Positions 7,630 through 14,021 of a stretch of DNA of 14,021 nucleotides are shown here, one piece after another. Below the pieces are notes generated by a model. That model saw nothing but the letters and a program-made list of their open reading frames with translations, was not told the DNA's origin and ran no database searches. The number at the start of each line of letters is the position of its first letter. Positions within the stretch are counted from its first letter, which is position 1. The stretch comes from Propionibacteriaceae bacterium (GTDB lineage: Bacteria; Actinomycetota; Actinomycetes; Propionibacteriales; Propionibacteriaceae), in the NCBI GenBank assembly GCA_003153855.1, contig PMBM01000142.1:600-14620 (forward strand), given 5' to 3'. Both the position numbers and the translations under genes were made by a program.

Positions 7630-7921
7630 GTCTGTGTCGCCGCCGTCAACTGAGGCGCTGTGGTGTGTCTACCATGTGGAACATTTCGATCCTCTCCGGC
7701 ATCGGGATCGTGTTGGACGGATCCGAATCGGCAAGCGGGACGACTTATCCCTGATTGGGTGGTTCTCTTCTCGCAACACGGCAAGGTCCGCAATACAGTC
7801 GGTGATTGAACAGCCGGGTTTTGTTGACGAGCCCGAATGCTTTGTCATTCTGGAGTTTCCAATGAATGCAGACCTTTGGCCGGTTGGTTTCCGGCCCACG
7901 TTGCGTCGAGAGAAGTCATAA
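7622..7921 (+). CDS. DUF7336-like small protein B
   Basis: 99 residues, soluble. It is a diverged paralogue of the gene just upstream: VYH at the N-terminus, LIGWFSSRNTARSAIQSVIE, then QPGFVDEPECFVILEF and LWPVGF align with the corresponding blocks of protein A. The final motif is W.VGF instead of W.EGF. It has an N-terminal extension of about 12 residues and a basic tail. It starts inside the upstream gene (8-base overlap), with GGAGGG eight bases before the ATG, so the two are surely co-translated. GC is lower than the surrounding DNA. Function unknown; the pair may act as a heterodimer, which is inference. Confidence 0.75.
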   Translation: MTESVSPPSTEALWCVYHVEHFDPLRHRDRVGRIRIGKRDDLSLIGWFSSRNTARSAIQSVIEQPGFVDEPECFVILEFPMNADLWPVGFRPTLRREKS

Positions 7922-8279
7922 TCGCTGGGTCGCCACACGTGCCGGCGAGATTCATCGCCAGGGTGTGACCTCCATCTACCCCCGACCAAGCACACACTGG
8001 CTGCAGGGTGTGGGATGGAGGGGAGTGCCGACCTTCACGAAGGCCATGGTCTCGCTGGAGACTCGCCCGCCACCGATCGACACAACGAGAACGCGTGCTC
8101 ATCCAGTTCCTCAAGACCGAAACCGACTCGACCATGAGCCAGCTCGCACGAACTCCACACGACACGGGACGTCCGCTCAGCATCCAAGCGAGCTCACTAG
8201 CGCTCCACCGACGGCTCTTGAATCAACCTCAACTGCCGCGGTGAGCGCGGTCAGCACGCTCGCAAATGCCGCACATCGC
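7922..8279. other. intergenic stretch with one long-armed inverted repeat
   Basis: Between the DUF7336-like pair and the convergent membrane-protein gene. CCTCCATC (7969-7976) and GATGGAGG (8014-8021) form an 8-base inverted repeat, and CACAC/GTGTG (7991-7995, 8008-8012) pairs inside it. It might end transcription from either side, but no T run follows. Several overlapping frames run through to about 8290; none has a good ribosome-binding site or recognisable product. Confidence 0.35.
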
Positions 8280-9095
8280 CTAGCTGACGGGTGAAGAAGT
8301 GACCGACAGGGTCAGGTAGTCATCGACTTTGGTTAAAGACCAGCCGCCTGTGGCCGGCTTCACGACTACGATGACCGAGGCCCCGGGTCCGACGTCCACC
8401 TCGAGTGTTGGGCTGCCAGTCCAGTCGATGCGAGCGCGCACAGCATGACGCCCGGCGGGAACCTCCAGCTCGAGCACCTGCCCACGCCGTACCGCTCCTC
8501 GGGGCTCCCCATCCACGTCGAGCCGGTAGGAACGCAATAGATCGCGCCGCCACACCCCTCCAGGCCTCCGCACGACCAGCCGCCCGTGCTCCCCAGACAG
8601 CGCTGGGGCCCGCGGCTCCTCGTCGGCGGGGACAGGCATCGGCGTTTCGGCTGCGTAGGGCGGCGCTGAGCCTCCGGTTGTGGGGTCTGCGCCGGTGCTG
8701 CGTTTCGTGGACGCCGACGGCACACCGCGCCTGCCACTGGGCTTCTCGCCCGACTCGCCTTCGGCGTCGAAGAGCCTGTCTCGGAGCTGGTCGTACTGCC
8801 CCGCCGCGCGGCGTTTCCAGCCGAGCAGGATCAAGACTCCCATCGCGGTCACCGTGACCAGAATCGCGATGAGCTGGAGCGTCACCCAACGGCCTGGCTG
8901 GGCAAGCCCCATCTCGACCAGGCACAGGCTGAAGAGTGTCCAGAGAGCAATGTCGATCCCGGGTCCATGCGGAAATGGCCCGCGCAGGCTGACCCGAGCG
9001 AAGGCCCGGCGGAAGCGTCGACTAAGCGCCCACGGCAACACAAGGCCAGACCAAATAAGTCCAGCCGTGATCAGCAAAACGACCGTGAACGACAT
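8280..9095 (-). CDS. three-helix membrane protein with C-terminal beta-rich domain
   Basis: 271 residues from the chosen start. Hydrophobic segments at about 3-24, 46-65 and 71-93 predict three membrane helices, followed by a charged, Pro/Ser/Gly-rich linker (about 95-170). Residues 188-247 (SYRLDVDGEPRGAVRRGQ, EVPAGRHAVRARIDW, then VDVGPGASVIVVV) have the repeated-strand look of a PEGA-like beta-sandwich, seen in many actinobacterial proteins of unknown role. The domain would face the cytoplasm or the outside depending on topology. Start: GAGGTG precedes two adjacent ATGs; I take the second, at better spacing. A GTG 14 codons further upstream is also in frame, but it lies upstream of a good -10 element (9112-9117). 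Function not known. Confidence 0.75.
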   Translation of the reverse strand: MSFTVVLLITAGLIWSGLVLPWALSRRFRRAFARVSLRGPFPHGPGIDIALWTLFSLCLVEMGLAQPGRWVTLQLIAILVTVTAMGVLILLGWKRRAAGQYDQLRDRLFDAEGESGEKPSGRRGVPSASTKRSTGADPTTGGSAPPYAAETPMPVPADEEPRAPALSGEHGRLVVRRPGGVWRRDLLRSYRLDVDGEPRGAVRRGQVLELEVPAGRHAVRARIDWTGSPTLEVDVGPGASVIVVVKPATGGWSLTKVDDYLTLSVTSSPVS

Positions 9096-9111
9096 CATCA
9101 CCTCGCCGCAA

Positions 9112-9127
9112 ACACTAGGGCATGCCC
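9112..9127 (-). promoter_or_regulatory. -10 element and adjacent palindrome for the membrane-protein gene
   Basis: On the minus strand TAGTGT (9112-9117) fits the TANNNT -10 consensus, 16 bases upstream of the chosen ATG. It abuts GGGCATGCCC (9118-9127), a perfect 10-base palindrome that would sit between -10 and -35, a typical repressor position. No clear -35 hexamer is visible. Confidence 0.35.
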
Positions 9128-9330
9128 ACGCCGGCACGGCTTCTCACCATCGCCACTACCTTCGTGCCGCGACGCTCGCCACCACGGGCGTCACTCGGCG
9201 CCTCGGCCCGCATGCCGAAGCTCGTCGAGACGCTCGCTCATGCCGCGCAGTGCGGGATCTTGACTTGGCAAAGCTGGGATCGCGAGGGGATGGTGCGAAG
9301 GAGGTGTGCAGCGGACGGACCGGGGAGGTG

Positions 9331-9801
9331 TCAGGCCTGGGTGCCCTCTTCGTAGGGGACTGCGAGCTGAGAGGCGATCTCCTGGGCTATGGATCGTGAG
9401 CGGAAGTAGCCGTGCTCTGTGGGGGAGCAGGCAAGGCCTGTCAAGAGCAACACCTTGCCGTCAGACGTCCTGACGGTCGGTGCGGTGAAGTTGCTACCGA
9501 AGCTGGTCCCGACCCCGGCGATGTCGGCGATGCGCACCCTCTTCCGGAAGCCCGCATACGGGAGGTTCACCAAATGCTCATGATCGAGAACGAGACCGCT
9601 TCGGACGGCCGTGACGACGATCCACAGGCCTAGGAGGACAACCAGGGTCGGAAACACGACCATGATCAGCGCGTCAGGCACGGTTCCGAGGTACCACGCT
9701 TTCCAAGGCAAGACCATGAAGAAGGGCAGTCCGGCGAAGAAGAGACCGACGACGAGAACCGCCCACCTCCACGGGGACCGTCCCAAGACTCTCTTCGTCA
9801 T
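9331..9801 (-). CDS. small membrane protein with PH-like C-terminal domain
   Basis: 156 residues from the chosen start. Two hydrophobic segments (about 13-33 and 43-66) predict a helical hairpin in the membrane. The tail (68-150) runs LVLDHEHLVNLPY, then RKRVRIADIAGVGTSF, SDGKVLLLTGL and a helix SIAQEIASQLAVP. This is the strand-rich, helix-capped order typical of bacterial PH-like domains attached to two membrane helices. Start: ATG at 9799-9801 with AGGA shortly upstream and GGAG further back; an ATG 12 codons earlier is also in frame. It lies in the same direction as the membrane-protein gene at 8280-9095, but 235 bases separate them. Function unknown. Confidence 0.7.
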   Translation of the reverse strand: MTKRVLGRSPWRWAVLVVGLFFAGLPFFMVLPWKAWYLGTVPDALIMVVFPTLVVLLGLWIVVTAVRSGLVLDHEHLVNLPYAGFRKRVRIADIAGVGTSFGSNFTAPTVRTSDGKVLLLTGLACSPTEHGYFRSRSIAQEIASQLAVPYEEGTQA

Positions 9802-10023
9802 GATTCCTGCTCCAAGGGATTGTCGTTGCTCAGGCATCGCGTCCTAGCCCTCACTCATCGTGACATGTGTCGGGCGCGACTCGTCTGAAGATCAGCCACC
9901 ACCGCCAAACGCTGGGTGATCACGTCCCGTCGCGAACATCCGGTTCTGCCGCGGTGGGTGGTCGGTCTCTTCCCGTGTTGGCCGACGCTGAAGACCAAAC
10001 CTCGTGCGCGGGCGAACCCGGAG

Positions 10024-11199
10024 TCACCGGAATCGAGCGTCCTCCCGCGGCCATGGACTCAAGTAGGTGAGACCGGTCAGCACCTCGGTGGTACTGGCAT
10101 GCATCTCGATCAGGCGTCGTAGCGGGTCGGTGGGATACGGAACTTCGTCGGGCGGGGGTGGCTGTGGCGTCGTCAGCTGCCCATCCTTGAACAGCTGGAA
10201 GAACGCTGTGTTGTGTGCTTTCCACAGGTCATACGGATGCGCGTTCGTTCCAAGGAACCAGAAATGCGTTGAAGAAGATTCCGCGACCCTTAGCACCAGA
10301 TCGATGCGGTCTGGGTCCGCTAGGGACACGCCTGGCTTCGTCTTCACGACCGGCAGGAAGTTGAGGATCTCAAGTGCGCCCAAGGCCAGTGCATACAGCA
10401 GGACGAGTTCGCTGCAGTAGTGGTCGTACCGGGGCCAGCCCATGGAGGCGTCGCGCCCATACGTTTCGCGGCGATGATCGGCCACCGGGTGGGCATAGCT
10501 GCTCAGGAACCGGTAGTGCGCCGCGAGCCGATTCGCGTCTGCATCGGCGAGCAGTGCGTTCTCTCGTAGGTTCGTAAGAAGAGATGACCATGTCAGGTAG
10601 GTCCGCCACAAAGCTTCGTTCTCTTCGGCGAGACGTCGTAGGTCTTCGAGTCTCAGGTACGGCGTATCCGTCTGAGCGCTCGGAGGGCCAAGTGTCGGCA
10701 GATACTGGTCCAGAAGGAAGTAATAGATGCTCAGCTGGATCTTGTTGCCGTGTTCGTCGGGTTCGCTGAACAGCCCCTCACGAACGATGCGGACGTCTCC
10801 CTTCTTCGTTCGGCTCCAGTCCCGGATGGTGCGCGTCCAGTCGGCACCTGTCGCGCGGTCGTGCTGCCATTCCGCCCATCGCTCTTCGTCAACCCCCGGG
10901 AATCGCTGCACGAGTGTTCTTCCTTGAAAGACAAGCCAGTCCACGAGGACCTGCTCCAAGGCGGTTCGAAGTAGCGCGAAGGCGGATTCATAGCGCATCT
11001 GTGACGACAACTGAACGGCAGAGTCGAGATGGAGGCCCACCCCGCGCACACGGTCTGCCATATCCATGACGTCCATATGTGAAACATCGCCCCACTGCAC
11101 GCAACCCGGGAGCCCGTCGATCAACCGGAACAACGCGCGCCAAGCGGCATCGAGTTCCTGGTGATCATCGTCGGCAGTCACTGGTCGATTGTCCACCAC
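10024..11199 (-). CDS. HEPN/DUF5677-like protein
   Basis: 391 residues, cytosolic and mostly helical. ESAFALLRTALEQVLVDWLV (71-90) resembles the first helices of DUF5677-type proteins, and HYRFLSSYAHP (228-238) supplies R230-x6-H237, which fits the R-x4-6-H motif of HEPN-fold ribonucleases. Several HEPN proteins act as toxins or abortive-infection effectors, but most DUF5677 members have no assigned role, so activity here is inference. Start: the first of two adjacent GTG codons, four bases after GAGG. It is divergent from the gene at 11397, with a 197-base spacer. GC appears a little lower than in the operon at 258-6303. No partner antitoxin is obvious nearby. Confidence 0.7.
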   Translation of the reverse strand: MVDNRPVTADDDHQELDAAWRALFRLIDGLPGCVQWGDVSHMDVMDMADRVRGVGLHLDSAVQLSSQMRYESAFALLRTALEQVLVDWLVFQGRTLVQRFPGVDEERWAEWQHDRATGADWTRTIRDWSRTKKGDVRIVREGLFSEPDEHGNKIQLSIYYFLLDQYLPTLGPPSAQTDTPYLRLEDLRRLAEENEALWRTYLTWSSLLTNLRENALLADADANRLAAHYRFLSSYAHPVADHRRETYGRDASMGWPRYDHYCSELVLLYALALGALEILNFLPVVKTKPGVSLADPDRIDLVLRVAESSSTHFWFLGTNAHPYDLWKAHNTAFFQLFKDGQLTTPQPPPPDEVPYPTDPLRRLIEMHASTTEVLTGLTYLSPWPREDARFR

Positions 11200-11384
11200 G
11201 CGGCCTCAACTTCCCGACAGCTCCGGGGCTCCTCCGTGTCGGCTGCCGATCTCACTGTCATGCCGCAGTCAGCGCGGTCGATCGTGCCGATGAGAGCGCC
11301 GGGGCTGGCCGGAGTTCTTGCCAATGGGCGCGGGATCTTTATGGGCTTCTTCTTCTCGTGGAGGGTCGGGCGTCTGGCTGGCGC

Positions 11385-11390
11385 TAGCCT
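11385..11390 (+). promoter_or_regulatory. -10 element of a leaderless promoter
   Basis: TAGCCT matches TANNNT and lies at exactly -12 to -7 relative to the GTG at 11397. This is the spacing expected if transcription starts on the start codon itself, a common actinobacterial leaderless arrangement. No ribosome-binding site is present in front of the GTG, which agrees. A clear -35 is not seen. Confidence 0.5.
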
Positions 11391-11396
11391 GCGCGC

Positions 11397-12566
11397 GTGA
11401 CGGTTGAGGTGAACTGGAAACGGCTGAAGGCGACGCATCGAGAGCTGGGTGGTCAGGACGCGTTGATCCTGCAGTTGCTGCCTGACCAGCCGACCACAGC
11501 TGACGTCCTCGATAGGGCGTTGGTCAACGACCCGTACCCGACCAACGAGAGCCCCGCCAATGGCGGCTGGTTCCCCGGCCCCGGGGGATGGCTGCTGCTG
11601 CTGGAGACCTTGGTCGACCAGATGCTGTGGGACTGGATCGGTGACCTCGCGCAACGACTCACCGATTCCGGCATCAACGGAAGACTCACCGGCGCCCGTC
11701 AGGCCGGCCGCGTCGCCTGGGCCCAGCCCTTCGAAGACCCCCCGCGCGGCTATAACGAGGAGGTCGGAGACATCCGGCTATACGGCGTGCTGGCCTACCA
11801 GCCGCAGCCGTCCGTGACCAGGTACGGCAAGGGCTGGGGTGCCGATGTGGACACCCTCGACCAGGTCCTCGACCACATCCTCGGCTGGGCCCTGGCCGAC
11901 GCCGATCTTGCTCACGTCATGATGGGCCAGGTCTCCATCGGCGTCCCACCCGGCCACGCCCGGAGCCTGGTGCGCCGCGAGATGACCACCGACTACGGAG
12001 GCCTGACCAGCGGATACAGCCGAGCCCACCACTGGGTGCGCAATGTCGGCTTCCACTTCCCCATAATGGTCAGCGTCCAGCAGGCCCGGCTCGACCCCGA
12101 CCCCTGGGAGACCATCGTCGCGGAGCTACGACAGGTGATCACCACCGCGCCCAGAGACACCCTCGCCCTCGCCAGAGTCGACTTCGACGGGACCTTCCTC
12201 AGCGGCAGCGACGACCCCATCCACGGCCACTACGCGCCCGCGTTCGATCTCTACCCAGAACTGTTTGGGGAGTGGTCACTCGATCCCTGCCCGATCCAGA
12301 TCCTCACCAATACCCATCTCGCCAAAGCCCACGACCTGTCCGACTGGAATCTGACCCGCCTCGACCTAGGGCATACCCTCGTGGAAGCCAAAGACCTGAC
12401 ACCCTGGTTCACCACTTTCGGCCCCCACGGCTTCCTCAACAGAGCGGGCTACCACTTCCCGCCCGCTCTCCTCGCCCAGGGCCGCCACGACTTCGGCGAC
12501 ATGATCCTCACCCGCGACACCGCTGAGCGCCTCGGCCTCATGGACCGACCCAGACCAGGCCGCTAG
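11397..12566 (+). CDS. hypothetical protein, 389 residues, unrecognised
   Basis: I do not recognise a family. The frame has strong G/C third-position bias throughout, so it is a real gene. The N-terminal part is acidic and carries GGWFPGPGGWLLLLETLVDQ (about 56-75), then a tryptophan-rich WDWIGDL helix. The middle has Gly/Tyr/His-rich segments (YGGLTSGYSRAHHWVRNVGF). The C-terminal third contains several histidines and aspartates (GHYAPAFDLYPELF, GRHDFGDMIL) but no catalytic motif I can name. There is no signal peptide or membrane helix. The start GTG follows a -10 element at leaderless spacing and has no ribosome-binding site. It stands alone, divergent from the HEPN-like gene and not obviously coupled to the ATPase downstream. 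Confidence 0.75.
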   Translation: MTVEVNWKRLKATHRELGGQDALILQLLPDQPTTADVLDRALVNDPYPTNESPANGGWFPGPGGWLLLLETLVDQMLWDWIGDLAQRLTDSGINGRLTGARQAGRVAWAQPFEDPPRGYNEEVGDIRLYGVLAYQPQPSVTRYGKGWGADVDTLDQVLDHILGWALADADLAHVMMGQVSIGVPPGHARSLVRREMTTDYGGLTSGYSRAHHWVRNVGFHFPIMVSVQQARLDPDPWETIVAELRQVITTAPRDTLALARVDFDGTFLSGSDDPIHGHYAPAFDLYPELFGEWSLDPCPIQILTNTHLAKAHDLSDWNLTRLDLGHTLVEAKDLTPWFTTFGPHGFLNRAGYHFPPALLAQGRHDFGDMILTRDTAERLGLMDRPRPGR

Positions 12567-12865
12567 CCCGCGCCGTGCAAGCGATCATGCTCGTCGGGCT
12601 GCTCTTCTCGCCGCCCAGGTGTCGCCAGACACACGGCCCCCTGCACGAATGCACGCACATGCCGCAGGCAGTAAGGGTTGGGTCGCGTGCGGAATGCCCC
12701 ACGGTGGAAGCCGTGCGACAGGAGAGGCCGACCGCTTCGGGTCTGGGAGAAACGGTAGGCCTGCAGGGTCGCCGCGTGCGACAGGTAGCGTTGCCCTTTG
12801 CACCAGATCAGGGCCCTGATCGCGGCCGGCTGGCCGAGCCGCGGGTTCTCGTCGACGAGTGCCAG
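12563..12865 (-). pseudogene. possible coding remnant without a start codon
   Basis: On the minus strand a frame of about 100 codons runs from CTG (12863-12865) to TAG (12563-12565). Its first 42 codons have G or C in nearly all third positions and read like protein (LVDENPRLGQPAAIRAL, then IWCKGQRYLSHAATLQAYRF). The bias weakens after about 12740. Upstream in frame a TGA (12875-12877) closes it and there is no usable start, so it looks like an internal fragment of a lost gene. No family is recognised. The overlapping plus-strand frames have poorer composition. Confidence 0.3.
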
Positions 12866-12897
12866 ACATCTTGGTCACTGAAAGAGGCGGTGAGACA

Positions 12898-13479
12898 TTG
12901 CAGGCGAATGAGGCACCAACCCTGTTCTTGATGGTGGGCCTTCCCGGGTCCGGTAAGACCGTGCGAGCACGGGAATTGTCGGCGAAGCGCGGCGCCCTGC
13001 AGCTCAGCCCAGACGCTTGGATGCTTTCGCTGTTCGGCCAAGAAGACCGTCACCAGACTCGGCCCGACGGCAAGCGGTGGCTGCTGGAGGGCCGACTCGT
13101 CGCGTTGGCTATAGACGCCCTGCGCCTGGGGGTCAGCGTCGTTCTTGACTTCGGGCTCTGGTCGCGCGATGAGCGCTCCGCACTGCGCTCGATGGCCGGT
13201 TCAGTCGGAGCGTCATGCGAGGTCGTGTATCTGCCGGTGGAACGCGATGTTCAATGGAGCCGGATCCAGGCTCGCTGGAGGAACACCCCGGAGGAAACCT
13301 TCCCGATGGCCGAGGAGGAGATCGACGGCTGGAAAGAGGGTTTCGAAGTCCCCGACGCGAACGAACTCGCCGGCTCGCCGCCGCCCTCCTCGCCGCCAGG
13401 GTATGAGAGTTGGTTTGACTGGGCTCAGCAGTTCTGGCCCTCCCTCGCCCCGAGCTTGAGCGGACCGCCCGTCTCCTGA
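12898..13479 (+). CDS. AAA_33-type P-loop ATPase, kinase-like
   Basis: Numbered from the in-frame GTG at 12859: Walker A is GLPGSGKT (27-34), followed by LSPDAWMLSLFG (49-60) and VVLDFGLWSRDERS with the Walker B-like D97. These and YLPVERD are typical of small P-loop kinases of the AAA_33 group (relatives include zeta toxins and chloramphenicol phosphotransferase). Actinobacterial members I recall share the whole layout, including the FPM.E.EIDGW..GF..P segment and a W.....WPSL ending. The substrate cannot be told from sequence. Start: TTG 12898 has GGTGAG and GAGG upstream and gives a family-like N-terminus; GTG 12859 lacks a ribosome-binding site. The next gene is convergent, 72 bases away. 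Confidence 0.8.
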   Translation: MQANEAPTLFLMVGLPGSGKTVRARELSAKRGALQLSPDAWMLSLFGQEDRHQTRPDGKRWLLEGRLVALAIDALRLGVSVVLDFGLWSRDERSALRSMAGSVGASCEVVYLPVERDVQWSRIQARWRNTPEETFPMAEEEIDGWKEGFEVPDANELAGSPPPSSPPGYESWFDWAQQFWPSLAPSLSGPPVS

Positions 13480-13491
13480 TTCCCGCACCGA

Positions 13492-13517
13492 ACGCGCGCT
13501 TCTGCCGCGACGCGCGT
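13492..13517. terminator. possible bidirectional terminator hairpin
   Basis: ACGCGCG (13492-13498) and CGCGCGT (13511-13517) form a perfect 7-base GC-rich stem with a 12-base loop, between the stops of two convergent genes. No T run follows on either strand, as is common in high-GC actinobacteria. Confidence 0.35.
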
Positions 13518-13551
13518 GGATGGTTGGGTGGGTCTTGGGTCGCGGGTGGGG

Positions 13552-14021
13552 TCACTCCAGGCCGAAGTAGCCGGGGTCGGCGAGGAAGCGGCGGTAGAGC
13601 GCGACGGTCTTGAGTTCGTCCCAGTGACGGGGTTCGAATCCGGTCTCGTCGAGTTCGATGATCCGTGCACCCGGGGTGGCAGCGAGTATTGGGGAGTGGG
13701 TGGCCATCAGCACCTGGATGCCGTCGCCGCGAAGCTGCGCCAGCTGGTTCGCCAGACTGATCTGAGACATCAGCGAGAGTCCGGCCTCGGGTTCGTCCAG
13801 CACCAGGAACCCACCGCGTCCTGCCATGTGCCCCAGCTTCGTCGCGAGCAGATCGCTGAACGCCTGACCGTGAGAACGTTCGTGGTACGAGATCTCTGGC
13901 TGATGCCACGAAGGGTTCTCTTCCAGATAAGTCAGCAGCCCATGCATAGTCTCGGCGCGCAAGAAGTAGCCCCACCGTGACCGGGTGATGCCACGAACTA
14001 GCCGGATCCGTTCGTGGAGCG
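13552..14021 (-). CDS. predicted AAA/ABC-like ATPase (COG3910-like), C-terminal part only
   Basis: The frame is open to the right edge, so the N-terminus with Walker A lies outside; about 155 residues are visible. They read ...RWGYFLRAETMHGLL, then a signature-like HERSHGQAFSDLL, Walker B GGFLVLDEPEAGLS with a D-loop, and the switch segment LMATHSPILAATPG. The ending ALYRRFLADPGYFGLE matches what I recall of actinobacterial single-domain predicted ATPases of the COG3910/AAA_21 type. An internal TTG at 13960-13962 should not be taken as the start, because conserved residues continue before it. The cellular role of the family is not established; some relatives sit in defence or DNA-repair contexts. 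Convergent with the P-loop gene upstream. Confidence 0.85.
   Translation of the reverse strand, partial: LHERIRLVRGITRSRWGYFLRAETMHGLLTYLEENPSWHQPEISYHERSHGQAFSDLLATKLGHMAGRGGFLVLDEPEAGLSLMSQISLANQLAQLRGDGIQVLMATHSPILAATPGARIIELDETGFEPRHWDELKTVALYRRFLADPGYFGLE

Noticed and set aside
13629..13641. GGTTCGAATCC, resembling a tRNA T loop
   Set aside because: It lies in the coding frame of the predicted ATPase, and no acceptor, D or anticodon arms can be built around it.
1..14021. CRISPR array, insertion sequence, integrase or phage structural genes
   Set aside because: No regularly spaced repeats, no paired terminal inverted repeats with target duplications, and no protein with recombinase, transposase or capsid-like motifs was found on either strand.

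Overview
The window is high-GC DNA with the codon habits of a filamentous actinomycete, Streptomyces or a close relative. Coding frames have strong G/C in third positions, GTG and probably TTG starts occur, and one gene has a leaderless-type promoter. The protein families I recognise are also typical actinobacterial ones. No species can be named from the sequence alone.

Layout. Bases 1-34 are the 3' end of a tRNA gene, most likely tRNA-Val, without an encoded CCA. It is followed by a 140-base leader with a tandem 11-base repeat. Next come three tightly coupled plus-strand genes (258-6303). Two are large paralogous helical-repeat-like proteins of the DUF6493 type, and the third carries a SWIM zinc finger. 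About 1.1 kb without a convincing gene follows (6304-7383). It is rich in inverted repeats and may hold a structured RNA or a decayed element. Two short, overlapping, paralogous DUF7336-like genes (7384-7921) have visibly lower GC than their surroundings.

Three minus-strand genes follow: a membrane protein with an extended beta-rich tail (8280-9095), a small two-helix membrane protein with a PH-like tail (9331-9801), and a HEPN/DUF5677-like protein (10024-11199). Divergently from the last lies an unrecognised 389-residue gene with a leaderless-type promoter (11397-12566). After a probable coding remnant on the minus strand (12563-12865) come a P-loop kinase-like ATPase (12898-13479) and, convergent with it and cut by the right edge, an AAA/ABC-like predicted ATPase (13552 onward).

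Together this reads as an accessory region beside a tRNA gene: small, mostly uncharacterised gene units in changing orientation, with no housekeeping pathway. No integrase, transposase, CRISPR array or phage structural gene is visible. The best candidate for an undescribed system is the 258-6303 operon. Related SWIM and helical-repeat genes are often found with MoxR AAA ATPase and VWA genes (the yehLMPQ type of cassette), but here the unit has neither partner and instead carries a duplicated, size-divergent helical protein.
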